From an uncultured Candidatus Pelagibacter sp. (lineage in GTDB: Bacteria > Pseudomonadota > Alphaproteobacteria > Pelagibacterales > Pelagibacteraceae): a DNA stretch of 64,000 bases. The notes beneath the pieces were generated by a model. The model did no database searches, had not been told where the DNA came from, and saw nothing but the letters and a program-made list of their open reading frames with translations. Each line of letters starts with the position of its first letter. Positions within the stretch are counted from its first letter, which is position 1. Of the stretch, positions 47,231-57,899 are shown in pieces. Location: the NCBI RefSeq assembly GCF_943788075.1, contig NZ_CALSOW010000003.1:112412-176411 (forward strand), in the 5' to 3' direction. The position numbers and the translations under genes were made by a program.

Positions 47231-49195
47231 TTGAGCAAACTACATAATGATTTGGCAAATTGCATCAGATTTCTTTCAATTGATGCTGTGCAAAAAGCGA
47301 ATTCTGGTCACCCTGGTATGCCAATGGGTATGGCAGATGTTGCAACCGTTCTGTTTAAGAATTTTTTAAAATTTAACCCAAACAATCCGGATTGGCTAAA
47401 TAGAGATAGATTTGTTCTATCTGCAGGCCATGGTTCTATGTTACTTTACTCTCTATTATATCTTACTGGATATAAGAGTATTTCACTTAATAGTATAAAA
47501 AAATTTAGACAACTCAATTCAATTTGTGCAGGTCACCCAGAGTATCACCCTAAAACTGGAATTGAAACTACAACAGGGCCTCTTGGTCAAGGAATTGCAA
47601 ACGCTGTTGGTTTTGCAATTGCAGAAGAAATTTTAAAAAAAAAATTAGGTAAAGAAATTATAAATCACAAAACCTATGTTCTTGCAGGAGACGGTTGCTT
47701 AATGGAAGGGATAAGTCATGAAGCAATGAGTTTAGCTGGACATTTAAAACTCAAAAATTTAGTGATGCTTTTTGATAACAACTCAATATCAATTGATGGG
47801 CCAACAAGTTTAGCAGTTTCAGATAACTTTAAAAAAAGATTTGAAAGTTATGGATGGGATTATATTCTTATAAATGGTCACAACGAGCAAGAAATTTTTA
47901 GAGCTTTAAAAAAAGTTCAAAATGCAAAAAAACCAACAGTTATTTCTTGTAAAACCAAAATTGGTTATGGATCTCCAAACAAATCTGGCAAATCATCTTC
48001 TCATGGAAGTCCTTTAGGTTTAGATGAAATAGAGCTAGCAAGAAAAGCGTTAAATTGGGGATATAAACCTTTTGAGATTCCAAATAAAATTTTAAATGAA
48101 TGGAAAAAAATTGGTAAAAAAGGTCAGAAACTTGAGAATGCTTGGAGCAAGATTTACAAAAAGAAAAAAGTCATAATAAATGATTTACTAAAAAATAATT
48201 TTACAAAAATTATAAAAACTGAAAAACAAAATGCAATTAAAGAACTTAAAAGTTTAGCAACCAGAAAATCCTCAGAACTTACTTTAAATGCGTTGACAAG
48301 TGTTGCTAATAATTTAATTGGAGGCTCTGCAGATTTGGCAGGATCAAATAACACTAAAACTAAACATCATAAAATAGTTAAAGCTGGTGAATTTAACGGG
48401 AACTACATTCACTATGGCGTAAGAGAGCATGCAATGAGTGGGATAATGAATGGACTGGCTCTTCATAGTAGTTTTATTCCATACGGAGGAACATTTTTAA
48501 TATTTTCAGATTATTGCAAGCCATCAATAAGATTATCCGCTTTAATGGAGCAAAGGGTTATTTATGTCATGACACATGACTCTATCGGACTTGGAGAAGA
48601 TGGCCCAACCCATCAACCAATAGAACAATTGTCGGGCTTGCGTTCTATTCCAAATCTAAATGTTTTTAGACCAGCAGATAGAATGGAAACTATAGAATGC
48701 TGGGAACATGCATTAAAAAGCTCAAAGACACCAAGTGTTTTGTCTTTAACAAGACAAAATCTTGATCCAATAAGAAAACGAATTTCAAACATAAATAAAT
48801 GTTCTCTTGGAGCATATGAGGTTTTAAGAACGAATAAAAAAATTCATTTAACAATACTTGCAAGTGGTTCTGAGGTTAATTTAGCAATCGAGACTAGTCA
48901 TAAATTAGCCAAAGATAAGATATATTCAAAAGTAATATCGATGCCTTGCCAAGATCTTTTTGACTCCCAATCAAATTCATACAAACAAAAAATAATTAAT
49001 GAAACAAAAGAAATAATTTCTATAGAAGCAGCATCAACAGATTGTTGGAAAAAATATATAGGGAAAGATGGGCTGTCTTTTGGAATTGATACATTTGGAA
49101 AAAGTGCACCTTATAAAGAAATTTATAAACACTTTGGTTTAACAGCAGCAAATATTGCTAACAAATCAAAAAAAAAGGTTAGAAAAAAAATATGA
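47231..49195 (+). CDS. tkt: Transketolase
   Basis: Thiamine-diphosphate enzyme of the pentose phosphate pathway that moves two-carbon units between sugar phosphates. The 654-residue protein starts at TTG (47231) with AGGA five bases before it; no in-frame ATG lies near the conserved start [32 protein letters not shown] and metal motifs: GDGCLMEG near residues 153-160, the [14 protein letters not shown] region, and the PYR motif [13 protein letters not shown]. First in tkt-gap-pgk-fba; gap overlaps its end by 4 bases. Confidence 0.96.
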   Translation: MSKLHNDLANCIRFLSIDAVQKANSGHPGMPMGMADVATVLFKNFLKFNPNNPDWLNRDRFVLSAGHGSMLLYSLLYLTGYKSISLNSIKKFRQLNSICAGHPEYHPKTGIETTTGPLGQGIANAVGFAIAEEILKKKLGKEIINHKTYVLAGDGCLMEGISHEAMSLAGHLKLKNLVMLFDNNSISIDGPTSLAVSDNFKKRFESYGWDYILINGHNEQEIFRALKKVQNAKKPTVISCKTKIGYGSPNKSGKSSSHGSPLGLDEIELARKALNWGYKPFEIPNKILNEWKKIGKKGQKLENAWSKIYKKKKVIINDLLKNNFTKIIKTEKQNAIKELKSLATRKSSELTLNALTSVANNLIGGSADLAGSNNTKTKHHKIVKAGEFNGNYIHYGVREHAMSGIMNGLALHSSFIPYGGTFLIFSDYCKPSIRLSALMEQRVIYVMTHDSIGLGEDGPTHQPIEQLSGLRSIPNLNVFRPADRMETIECWEHALKSSKTPSVLSLTRQNLDPIRKRISNINKCSLGAYEVLRTNKKIHLTILASGSEVNLAIETSHKLAKDKIYSKVISMPCQDLFDSQSNSYKQKIINETKEIISIEAASTDCWKKYIGKDGLSFGIDTFGKSAPYKEIYKHFGLTAANIANKSKKKVRKKI

Positions 49196-50199
49196 CTATA
49201 AATGTTGGAATCAACGGTATGGGAAGAATTGGTCGAATGGTTATCAGAGCAATTATAGAAAGCCAAAATAAAGATATTAAAATAAAACACATCAATAATA
49301 GATCTAATTCTGAAGCAAGTTGTACGCTAATTAAATACGACTCTGTTCATGGAAAATTTAATGCAGATCTTGATTACGACGAAAACCATTTAATTATAAA
49401 TAAAGATAAAATTACCTTCTCTCAAGAATCAAAAATTGAGGATATCAATTGGAAAAAATTTGGTGTTGATTACGTTTTTGAATGTACTGGAAAATTTAAT
49501 TCTAAAGAAAAATTATTGGCACATATTAATAATGGTGCAAAAAAAGTTATAGTCTCTGCCCCATGTAAAAATGCAGATAAAACTATTGTTTTTGGTGTTA
49601 ATGAAAAAGAGCTAACAAAAAATGATCAAATAATTTCTGCTGCATCATGTACTACAAATTGTTTAGCACCAGTTGCAAACGTGCTTCACAAAAATTTTGA
49701 AATTGAAAAAGGTTTTATGACTACTATTCATGCTTTTACAAGTGATCAAAGAATTTTAGATAATTCCCATAAAGATCCAAGAAGAGCAAGATCAGCAAGC
49801 CAATCAATTGTTCCTACATCAACAGGTGCCTCAAAAGCTATTGGAGAAATAATACCATCATTAAAAGGTAAATTAGAAGGTGTTGCGATGAGAGTTCCAA
49901 CTCCCAATGTATCACTCATTGAATTAGTTTTTTGTACTAAAAAAGAAATAAATAAAGAAAAAATTAATGATGCCTTTAAAGAAGTTTCAAAAAGCCAATC
50001 TAAAAAAATATTAGAAATTACATTTGAAAAATTGGTATCTGTTGATTTTAATCATAATTCATCATCAGCAATTGTTGATTCATCACTCACTAGCGTGGTA
50101 GGTAAAAATATGGGAAAAATTTCAGCTTGGTATGACAATGAGTGGGGATTTTCAAATAGAATGTGTGACATAGCAGAATACGTCCACAACATCTCTTAA
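49192..50199 (+). CDS. gap: Glyceraldehyde-3-phosphate dehydrogenase
   Basis: Interconverts glyceraldehyde 3-phosphate and 1,3-bisphosphoglycerate with NAD(P). The 335-residue protein has the Rossmann start [13 protein letters not shown], the catalytic Cys in [13 protein letters not shown] near residue 152, and the binding residues of [20 protein letters not shown]. It ends [12 protein letters not shown] in the C-terminal domain. It shares one base with the pgk start (TAATG). Cofactor preference cannot be read with certainty. Confidence 0.97.
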   Translation: MTINVGINGMGRIGRMVIRAIIESQNKDIKIKHINNRSNSEASCTLIKYDSVHGKFNADLDYDENHLIINKDKITFSQESKIEDINWKKFGVDYVFECTGKFNSKEKLLAHINNGAKKVIVSAPCKNADKTIVFGVNEKELTKNDQIISAASCTTNCLAPVANVLHKNFEIEKGFMTTIHAFTSDQRILDNSHKDPRRARSASQSIVPTSTGASKAIGEIIPSLKGKLEGVAMRVPTPNVSLIELVFCTKKEINKEKINDAFKEVSKSQSKKILEITFEKLVSVDFNHNSSSAIVDSSLTSVVGKNMGKISAWYDNEWGFSNRMCDIAEYVHNIS

Positions 50200-51377
50200 T
50201 GAAAAGTATAAAAGAAGAAGAAAATATTAATAATAAAAAAATATTATTAAGATTAGATTTAAATGTTCCTTTGCTTGAGGGTGAAATAACTGACACGACA
50301 AGGATTGATAAAATTTTACCTACTTTAAATTTTCTAACTTCTCAAAATGCAAAAATTATAATTATTTCTCACGTTGGAAGACCAAAAGGAAAAGTTGTAA
50401 ATGAACTTTCACTTAGGCCAATATGTAAGGATTTGGAGTTAAAATTAAGTCAGAATATAAAACTCATTTCTAAAGATGTTAAAGAGATAAATTCACAGGA
50501 TTTATTTAATAATAACGATGAAAAAATAGTCATGTTAGAAAATATAAGATTTTATCCTGAGGAAGAAAAAAATAATCCTCAATTTGCAAAACATCTTGCA
50601 ACCTTGGCTGATATTTACGTTAATGATGCCTTTTCATGTTCTCACAGAGCACACGCTTCAATTGATCAAATAACAAATTTTCTACCTAGTTATTCAGGAT
50701 TACAATTTGATTTAGAAGTTAGTGCTTTAAAGAAAATTACTTCTGAAATTAAAAAACCTATAACTTGTATAATAGGAGGCTCGAAAATCTCTACTAAAAT
50801 TAATATAATTAAAAATTTAATACCTAAATTTGATAACATCATAATTGTAGGTGGAATGGCTAACAACATTATAAAATATTTGGGTAATAATATTGGAAAA
50901 TCAATACAAGAAGAAAACTCTGACCTAGTTATTAAAGAAATTTTTTTACTTTCAGAAACAGAGCACTGTAAACTGACATATCCTGAAGACATTGTTGTTG
51001 GAAAAGATTTAAATGGAAAGCCTCAAATAAAAGAGTTGAATGAAATTTCATCAGATGAAATGATTTTAGATATTGGTCCAAAAACTATTAACATGATTAA
51101 TAATATTATTGATGAAAGTAATACAATTTTATGGAATGGGCCTGCAGGATATTTTGAAAATCCAAGTTTCGCTAATGGCAGTGTTGAAATTGCTAAGAAA
51201 ATAATTGAGAAAAATAAATCTAATAAAATTTATTCTGTTGCCGGAGGTGGAGATACAGTTTCATTGTTAAATAATTTAAATGCAATAAATGATTTTAATT
51301 TTATTTCAACTGCAGGTGGAGCCTTCTTAGAATATCTTGAAGGTAAAGAGCTTCCTGGTATAAAAGCTTTAAATTAA
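50199..51377 (+). CDS. pgk: Phosphoglycerate kinase
   Basis: Transfers phosphate between 1,3-bisphosphoglycerate and ADP, reversibly. The 392-residue protein shows the family motif RLDLNVPLLEGEITDTTRI near residues 17-35, the ISHVGRPKGK block, LENIRFYPEEEKN, CSHRAHASIDQI, the hinge/substrate part GGSKISTKI and the nucleotide part VAGGGDTVSLLN near 352. It is followed immediately by the aldolase gene. Confidence 0.97.
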   Translation: MKSIKEEENINNKKILLRLDLNVPLLEGEITDTTRIDKILPTLNFLTSQNAKIIIISHVGRPKGKVVNELSLRPICKDLELKLSQNIKLISKDVKEINSQDLFNNNDEKIVMLENIRFYPEEEKNNPQFAKHLATLADIYVNDAFSCSHRAHASIDQITNFLPSYSGLQFDLEVSALKKITSEIKKPITCIIGGSKISTKINIIKNLIPKFDNIIIVGGMANNIIKYLGNNIGKSIQEENSDLVIKEIFLLSETEHCKLTYPEDIVVGKDLNGKPQIKELNEISSDEMILDIGPKTINMINNIIDESNTILWNGPAGYFENPSFANGSVEIAKKIIEKNKSNKIYSVAGGGDTVSLLNNLNAINDFNFISTAGGAFLEYLEGKELPGIKALN

Positions 51378-52388
51378 ATGTCAGAACTTAATAAAATTGC
51401 TATAAAAATACTTTCAAACGGTAAAGGTATACTTGCTGCAGACGAAAGTAATGGAACTATGACTAAAAGATTGGAGTCAGTAAATATTCAATCATCACCA
51501 GAAAATAGACTTCTTTTTAGAGAAACACTTTTTACAGCAGACAGTATGAGAGATTGTATTGGTGGTGTTATTTTGTATGATGAAACAATCAATCAAAAAT
51601 CAAGTGATGGAAAAACAATCCCTGCTATGATTTCAAAAACGGGAGCTGTTCCAGGAATTAAAGTAGATACAGGTGCAAAAGATCTAGCAAATTCATCAGA
51701 TGAAAAAGTTACTGAGGGCTTAGATGGACTAAGAGAAAGATTAAAAAAATATTATGAGCTTGGAGCAAGATTTACAAAGTGGAGAGGTGTTTATAGTATT
51801 GGTGAAAAGTATCCAAGTAAACTTGCAATCAATTCAAATGCTCATGCACTTGCAAGATATTCTGCTCTAGTCCAAGAGTGTGAGATGGTTCCAATTGTTG
51901 AGCCTGAAGTCTTAATGGATGGCGAGCACTCGGCAGAAGACTGTTTAATTAAAACATCTGAAGTAATTCAAAAATGTTTTGAGGAACTTATTATTCACAA
52001 AATTGATCTGACAGGAATAATTTTAAAACCAAATATGATCCTAGCTGGTAATAAGTCAAAAAACAAAATCACCAATGAAGAAGTTGCTTCTAAAACACTT
52101 GAATGCTTAAAAAAATCTGTTCCAAAAGAAGTTCCTGGAATTGCTTTTTTATCAGGTGGCCAATCAGAAATTGAAGCAACAGAAAATTTAAACCTAATTA
52201 ATAAAAGTAATAATACTGATTTTATAATGACTTATTCATATGGAAGAGCTCTTCAGCAAAGTGCTTTAAAATTCTGGTCAAAAGATATTAAGAATATTGA
52301 AGGAACCCAAAATGTTTTTAATCATAGAGCAAGAATGAATACTATGGCAGCTCAAGGAAAATGGTCAAGTGAACTTGAAAATAAGTAA
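51378..52388 (+). CDS. Fructose-bisphosphate aldolase class I
   Basis: Cleaves or, in gluconeogenesis, forms fructose 1,6-bisphosphate using a Schiff-base lysine and no metal. The 336-residue protein belongs to the eukaryotic-like class I family (PF00274). Motifs: GKGILAADESNGTMTKRL near residues 14-31, FTKWRGVYSIG, EPEVLMDGEHS, and the Schiff-base lysine in IILKPNMI. FLSGGQSEIEAT binds phosphate. Many other bacteria use metal-dependent class II aldolase instead. It ends inside the start region of the thiE reading frame. Confidence 0.94.
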   Translation: MSELNKIAIKILSNGKGILAADESNGTMTKRLESVNIQSSPENRLLFRETLFTADSMRDCIGGVILYDETINQKSSDGKTIPAMISKTGAVPGIKVDTGAKDLANSSDEKVTEGLDGLRERLKKYYELGARFTKWRGVYSIGEKYPSKLAINSNAHALARYSALVQECEMVPIVEPEVLMDGEHSAEDCLIKTSEVIQKCFEELIIHKIDLTGIILKPNMILAGNKSKNKITNEEVASKTLECLKKSVPKEVPGIAFLSGGQSEIEATENLNLINKSNNTDFIMTYSYGRALQQSALKFWSKDIKNIEGTQNVFNHRARMNTMAAQGKWSSELENK

Positions 52389-52989
52389 AAAAAAATTTAT
52401 TTATCTTATTTCGCCCAATAAAATATACCCTCAATTCTATAAAGATTTAAAAGAAATACTTGAAACTGGAAAAGTTGATTCTTTCAAATGAGGCTTAAAA
52501 AATACTCCTTTAAGGAAAAAATTTTAATTGGAAAAAAAATTCACCAAATTTGTAAAAAAAATAGTACTAAATTTTTAGTAAATGATGATCCCAATACTTT
52601 CAAAAAAGCTAAATGCTGATGGTTGTCATTTGGGTCAAAAAGATATGGATATAAAAAATGCAAGAAAAATTATTGGAAATAAAATTATTGGAGTTACCTG
52701 TCACAACTCTATCAGATTGGCTAAAACTGCCATCAAAGAAAAAGCAAACTATATTGCCTTTGGGGCTTTTTTTTCTACTACAACAAAAAAAGTAAAATTT
52801 AAGGCTACTACTAAAATTTTAAATAAAGCAAAAAAGTTAACCAAAGTACCAATAGTTGCTATTGGTGGAATAAATTTTAATAATTATAAAAAACTGTTAT
52901 TGAACAATGCTAATTTATTAGCTATCTCAGGCTACGTTTGGAATAATAAAAAATATAAACCCTTAGAAAGTATAAAAAAACTCAAATGA
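52375..52989 (+). CDS. thiE: Thiamine-phosphate synthase, disrupted by two compensating indels
   Basis: Couples HMP pyrophosphate with the thiazole phosphate to make thiamine phosphate. The frame starts at TTG 52375 (or a nearby codon) with KKKFIYLISPNKIYPQFY. It breaks at about 52485, where one base is missing before ATG AGG CTT AAA (expected QMRLKN). It is restored by one extra C at about 52590-52592, giving DGCHLGQKDMD, GVTCHNS, YIAFGAFF and VAIGGINFNNYKKLL to the stop. With both corrected it is 204 residues, a normal ThiE. The stop overlaps the efp start as ATGA. Sequencing error is the simplest cause. Confidence 0.85.
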
Positions 52990-53528
52990 AAATTAATGCA
53001 GGAGAAATAAGAGTGGGAATGCTTTTAGAGTACAAAAATGATTTATGGCAAGTCCTTAAAACTCAACATGTAAAACCTGGTAAAGGTGGAGCATTTGCTC
53101 AAGTAGAAATGAAAAGTGTAGGCAAAAATACAAAATTAAATGAAAGATTTAGATCTAGTGAAACTGTTGAAAAAGCATCATTAGAGGAAACTAATTTTAA
53201 TTATCTATATGATGATGAAAATAATTATTTTTTTATGGAACCAAAAACATTTGAACAAATTGAAATTAAAAAAGAAATTGTTGGTGAACAAGGAAAATTA
53301 TTAACTGAAAATCTTGAGGTTTCTGTTAGTTTTTATAATGAAAATCCAATTTCAGTTGAACTTCCAAATCAAGTAAAGTGTAAGATAGAAACGACAGATG
53401 TTGCTCTAAAAGGACAAACTGTTTCTTCATCTTATAAACCTGCAACACTTGATAATGGTTTAAACATTCAAGTACCACCATTTATTGAGTCTGGTGATGA
53501 AGTAATAGTAGATACAAGAACATCTTGA
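52986..53528 (+). CDS. efp: Elongation factor P
   Basis: Helps the ribosome form peptide bonds at consecutive prolines. The 180-residue protein has the three beta-barrel domains. The N-terminal domain ends in QHVKPGKGGAF, where Lys33 aligns with the residue that is beta-lysylated by EpmA in many bacteria. The C-terminal domain has CKIETTDVALKGQT and the final VDTRTS. Its ATG overlaps the thiE stop. Whether the modification genes exist in this genome cannot be seen here. Confidence 0.96.
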   Translation: MKINAGEIRVGMLLEYKNDLWQVLKTQHVKPGKGGAFAQVEMKSVGKNTKLNERFRSSETVEKASLEETNFNYLYDDENNYFFMEPKTFEQIEIKKEIVGEQGKLLTENLEVSVSFYNENPISVELPNQVKCKIETTDVALKGQTVSSSYKPATLDNGLNIQVPPFIESGDEVIVDTRTS

Positions 53529-53549
53529 GTACGTTAAAAAAATATAATA

Positions 53550-54289
53550 ATGATTTCTATATCTCCAAATCTTAACATCATGATTAAAGCTGCAGAAAAA
53601 GCATCTAAATCTGTTATTCGTGACTTTGGGGAGGTTGAAAAATTACAAGTATCTAAAAAAGGACCTTATGATTTTGTAACTAAAACAGATAAACATGTTG
53701 AAAAAATTTTAATTGAAGAATTATCAAAAATAAAAAAAATTATTCTTTTATAACTGAAGAAACTGGAATAATTAAAAATAATGATAAAGAAAATATTTGG
53801 ATTATTGACCCAATTGATGGAACAACAAACTTTTTACATGGGATACCTCACTTTGCCATTTGCATCGCACTACAATCTAAAAAGGAAATTGTAAGTGGTT
53901 TAATTTTTGACCCAATCAAAGATGAGATGTTTTTTGCTGAAAAAGATAAAGGGGCATTTTTAAATAACCAAAGATTAAGAGTTTCAAAAAAGAACTCAAT
54001 TGATGATTGTCTATTTTCAAGTAACCATGAAGGTGTTAAATTTAGTGATCTTAATATGAGATATAGTGGATGTGCTGCATTAGATTTAGCCTATGTTGCC
54101 TCTGGTAGGCTTGATGGTTTTTTTCATAATAATATTAATCTTTGGGATGTCGCAGCTGGAGAGATATTGGTCAAAGAAGCAGGAGGATTAGTAAATGATA
54201 TTCATAAATTTGATGTAAATAAGATTGATATTAGGGCCTCAAGTGCTGCGATTAATGACAAAATGTTGGAAAATTTAGTTAACTTTTAA
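53550..54289 (+). CDS. suhB: Inositol-phosphate phosphatase (SuhB family), frameshifted by one missing A
   Basis: Mg2+-dependent phosphatase of the SuhB/inositol monophosphatase family; in E. coli SuhB also acts in rRNA antitermination. The first frame runs to SKIKKIILL, then breaks in an A-run (53732-53739, eight A where nine are needed). The next frame gives NYSFITEETG and the metal motif WIIDPIDGTTNFLHG, then LWDVAAGEILVKEAGG. Corrected, it is 246 residues, the normal size. A one-base homopolymer loss fits sequencing error. Substrate is not determinable. Confidence 0.88.
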
Positions 54290-54324
54290 TTGTGTTATAA
54301 AATTCTTTTGCTATAAGTCTCGAT

Positions 54325-54554
54325 ATGAAAAAAGACATACACCCAAACTACCACACAATTAAAGTCGAAATGACTGATGGAACTCAATTTGAAACAAATC
54401 AACTTGGGGTGCTGAGGGTGATTTACTTAAACTAGAAATTGACCCAAAATCTCATTCTGCATGGACAGGTGGAAAACAAAAGTTAATGGATAAAGGTAGA
54501 ATAAGTAAATTTAATAAAAAATTTCAAAACTTTAAATCAGATAAAAAAAATTAA
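54325..54554 (+). CDS. rpmE: 50S ribosomal protein L31, frameshifted by one missing base
   Basis: Large-subunit ribosomal protein. From ATG at 54325 the frame gives [25 protein letters not shown], the standard L31 start. One base is then missing around 54398-54404, and the next frame continues [31 protein letters not shown] to the stop at 54552-54554. Corrected it is 76 residues. It lacks the four zinc-binding cysteines of the C+ form, so it is the zinc-independent type. L31 being broken in a living cell is unlikely, which points to sequence error. The stop abuts the next gene. Confidence 0.9.
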
Positions 54555-55142
54555 ATGTCAAATGCACCTTTGATGCCAATGGCTACAGCTGTTTGGTTGG
54601 TTGAAAATACAACACTTACTTTTAAACAGATTGCAAATTTTTGTAACTTGCATGAAGTTGAGATTCAAGGAATTGCTGATGGTGAAGTTGCAAAAGGAAT
54701 TAAAGCTTATAATCCAATAATCTCAGGTCAACTTTCTAGAGAAGAAATTGAATTATCATCAAAAGATGAAAATAGACCTCTTCTTATTAAAAGTACTGAT
54801 ATTGAAATATCTAACTCTGAAAAGAAAACTAAAAAATATGTACCTCTATCTAAGAGACAAGATAAGCCCGACTCAGCTTTATGGTTAATTAGACAACATA
54901 ATATGCTTAAAGACTCACAAATTGCAAAATTAGTTGGAGTAACAAAAAATTCAGTTACTTCTATAAGAAATAAAAGCTACTGGAACTATAATAATTTAAA
55001 TCCAAAAGACCCTGTTGCTTTAAACTTATTTAGTCAAAAAGATCTGATAGAGGCACTAGAAAAAGCTGAGAGAAGAATAAAAAGAGAAAAAAAAGAAAAA
55101 GAAAAAGCAAAACAAGCAAAAGAAATTTCAAACATTGAATAA
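54555..55142 (+). CDS. trcR: TrcR-like DUF1013 protein (alphaproteobacterial regulator)
   Basis: Matches the DUF1013 family, found mainly in alphaproteobacteria; the Brucella member TrcR is described as a cell-cycle-linked transcriptional regulator. The 195-residue protein has the conserved N-terminal half APLMPMATAVWLVENTTLTF and IADGEVAKGIKAYNPI, and the central PDSALWLIRQHNMLKDSQIAKLVGVTKNSV, which looks like a helix-turn-helix. The C-terminus is highly charged (KKEKEKAKQAKE). It begins at once after the rpmE stop. DNA binding is inferred from the pattern only. Confidence 0.88.
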   Translation: MSNAPLMPMATAVWLVENTTLTFKQIANFCNLHEVEIQGIADGEVAKGIKAYNPIISGQLSREEIELSSKDENRPLLIKSTDIEISNSEKKTKKYVPLSKRQDKPDSALWLIRQHNMLKDSQIAKLVGVTKNSVTSIRNKSYWNYNNLNPKDPVALNLFSQKDLIEALEKAERRIKREKKEKEKAKQAKEISNIE

Positions 55143-55196
55143 ATTTAATAGACATCAAAATTTTATAGTGATAATTACTCACAATTAAAAAAATTT

Positions 55197-55391
55197 ATGA
55201 AAATAGAAGTTAAAGATAATAATATTGAACAAGCACTCAGAGTTCTTAAAAGAAAACTTCAACGTGATGGTTTTTTTAAAGTTATTAAACTAAAAAATAC
55301 TTACGAAAAACCCTCTGAGAAGAAAAAAAGAATTTTACAAGAAAACATTAAAAGAGTTAAAAAGTTAAACAAACTTAAAAATAGAATTTAA
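55197..55391 (+). CDS. rpsU: 30S ribosomal protein S21
   Basis: Small-subunit ribosomal protein used in translation initiation. The 64-residue product is short and basic: MKIEVKDNNIEQALRVLKRKLQRDGFFKVIKLKNTYEKPSEKK near the N-terminus is the S21 signature, followed by an Arg/Lys-rich helix. It lies after the TrcR-like gene (54-base gap) and just upstream of the initiator tRNA. Confidence 0.93.
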   Translation: MKIEVKDNNIEQALRVLKRKLQRDGFFKVIKLKNTYEKPSEKKKRILQENIKRVKKLNKLKNRI

Positions 55392-55397
55392 GTATAC

Positions 55398-55474
<77 letters not shown>

Positions 55475-55482
55475 ATTCCAGA

Positions 55483-56180
55483 CTAAATTTTAAAATTAGA
55501 TTTTTTACTATCAATTAAAAAAGCTTTAACTGTTTCTTTTGTAAGTTGATCAAATGATTTTCCAAAGTTTTCTATTTTTTCAATAATTGCTGGTGGAACA
55601 GTAATTATATGACAACCTAATTGTTTTGCTTGTAAATAATTATAAGGCTCACGAACACTAGCCCATAATATCTCAACATTTTTAAATCTTTTAGCTAATT
55701 TAATGCTTTTAATAAATTCTGGCACTGGATCTTTACCAGTATCACCTGCTCTTCCAGCAAAAATAGAAATAATTACTTTTGTTTTTTTATTAATTAATTT
55801 TAAAATCTTTTCAGTTTGTTTGGCGTTATAAACAGCTGTGATATTGAGTTTTATATTTTGATTATTTAACTCTTTAATAATTTGACCCATAAATTTACCT
55901 TTAGAATTAGCAACTGGTACTTTTACGTAAACATTTTTTCCCCAAGTATTAATTTTCATTGCTTGAATTTTCATTTCTTCATATTCATCAGCAAATACTT
56001 CAAGGAAACTGGTTTATTGTTACAAATTTTAAGAATTTTTTTTGAATAAGATTTATAATCTTTTGCTCCAGCTTTTCTCATTAAGCTTGGATTGGTTGTA
56101 AATCCTTTAACAATCTTTTTTTTATTAAATTTTTTAATTTGATCTAATTCTGCAATGTCACAAAATATTTTAGTATTCAA
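55483..56180 (-). CDS. tal: Transaldolase (short FSA/TalB-like form), frameshifted by one missing base
   Basis: Moves a dihydroxyacetone unit between sugar phosphates. The N-terminal part runs from 56180 (MNTKIFCDIAELDQIKKFN, then GFTTNPSLMRKAG). It breaks near 56001-56010, where one base is missing after KPVS. The rest (VFADEYEEMKIQAMKINTWGKNVYVKVPVAN to the end) is in another frame. Corrected, it has about 232 residues, the length of the short bacterial form. The YVKVP lysine is the expected Schiff-base residue. Sequencing error is likely. Confidence 0.88.
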
Positions 56181-56188
56181 ATTTATAC

Positions 56189-57587
56189 CTATAGATTTTT
56201 AGTAATATCTTCTGTCATTTTTTTTGCATCTGCAAATAACATTAGAGTATTTTCTTTATAAAATAGATCATTATCAATTCCAGCATAACCAGGAGATAAA
56301 CTTCTTTTAACAAATAATACTGACTTACATTTTTCAACATCAAGAACTGGCATACCATAAATTGGACTTTGTGGGTCTGTTTTTGCAACTGGGTTTGTTA
56401 CATCATTAGCACCTATTACAAAAGCTACATCTGCATTTGCAAAATCATTATTAATTTCTTCTAAGTTCAAATACTTCATCATAAGGAACATTTGCCTCAG
56501 CTAAGTAATACGTTCATGTGTCCTGGCATTCGTCCTGCAACAGGATGAATTGCATAAGAAACTTTTATGTCATTTTTTTTAATGTATCAACCATCTCTCT
56601 TAAAGCATGCTGTGCTTGTGCTACAGCCATTCCATAACCTGGAACAATTATTACTGATGAAGCATTTTTCATTAAAAAAGCTGCATCATCTGCATTTCCA
56701 CTTTTAACTGGTCTTTGTTCTTTATTTTGTGATGAACCTGATTGTTCTGTTGCACCAAATCCTCCTAAGATAACATTAAAGAATGATCTATTCATTCCTT
56801 TACACATTATATAAGATAAAATTGCACCAGATGATCCAACCAATGCTCCTGTAATAATTAAAGCTGTATTTTCTAAAGTAAATCCAATTCCAGCAGCAGC
56901 CCAACCTGAATAAGAATTTAGCATTGAAATCACTACTGGCATATCTGCACCACCAATTGGAATTATTAATAAAAAACCAATTAAAAAAGATACTGCAATA
57001 ATATCCAAAATAAATTAGAAGATTGTGTAGAGCAAAGTAGATAAGTTAATAACAATTATTGAAATTAAAATTAAAGCATTTAGTGGATGTTGACCTTTAA
57101 AAGTTATAGGTGAACCTGACATTATTCCTTGAAGTTTTAAAAAAGCAATAATTGAACCTGAAAAAGTTATTGCACCAACTGCTGCACCAATTGACATTTC
57201 AATTAAACTTCCAAGCTTAATATTTCCTGGAGATCCTAAATTAAAAGCTTCTGGATTTAAAAAAGCAGCTATTGCAACAAATACAGCTGCAAGACCAACC
57301 AAACTATGAAAGCCAGCTACTAATTCTGGCATTGCAGTCATTGGAATTTTATAGGCAATAAAAGCACCAATTAATCCACCTATTAAAAGAAATATTAAAA
57401 CAACTACAAATCCAGTTGAAAAATTACCAATGGATAAAAAAGTAACTGTAATTGCAATAATCATTCCTAAAATACCAAAGAAATTTCCTTGTCTGGATGT
57501 TTCAGGTGAAGAAAGCCCTCTTAAAGCTAAAATAAATAATACCCCTGAAATTAAATAAAATATGGCTGATAAATTTGCTGATAACAT
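56189..57587 (-). CDS. pntB: NAD(P) transhydrogenase beta subunit PntB, disrupted at several sites
   Basis: Membrane subunit that uses the proton gradient to make NADPH. From the start at 57587 the membrane half is intact. An in-frame TAA lies at 57015-57017, and clean sequence resumes at [27 protein letters not shown]. Single-base changes follow at about 56573-56580 (eight A where nine are needed), 56502 (extra base) and 56465 (extra base). The C-terminal NADP domain has [36 protein letters not shown] and PGYAGIDND. Corrected, it is about 465 residues, the right size. Errors are far likelier than gene decay because the rest is well conserved. Confidence 0.88.
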
Positions 57588-57895
57588 TATTTATCCTTTT
57601 TCTTTTTTTTATACATTGCAAGCATTCTTTGCGTTACTAAAAAACCACCAAATATATTAATAGCTGCTAGTGATATTGCTAAAAACCCAAAGATACTTGA
57701 AGTGTTAAATATAGTATCAGAGTTCCCTGCTAAACCTGCAATAATTGCACCAACAATAATTACTGATGAAATTGCATTAGTAACAGACATTAAAGGTGTG
57801 TGAAGTGATGGGGTTACGCTCCAAACCACATAATATCCAATAAAAATTGAAAGGATAAAAATACTTAATCTGAATATAAAAGGATCTATTTCCAT
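57587..57895 (-). CDS. pntA2: NAD(P) transhydrogenase alpha subunit, membrane part
   Basis: The separate small membrane subunit of the split alpha chain. The 102-residue protein has about three membrane helices with YYVVWSVTPSLHTPLMSVTNAIS at its centre and a Lys-rich C-terminus (YKKKKKDK). In E. coli this part is fused to the soluble domain in one PntA; the split form is common in alphaproteobacteria. The last base of its stop region is shared with the pntB start. Confidence 0.9.
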   Translation of the reverse strand: MEIDPFIFRLSIFILSIFIGYYVVWSVTPSLHTPLMSVTNAISSVIIVGAIIAGLAGNSDTIFNTSSIFGFLAISLAAINIFGGFLVTQRMLAMYKKKKKDK

Positions 57896-57899
57896 AATT

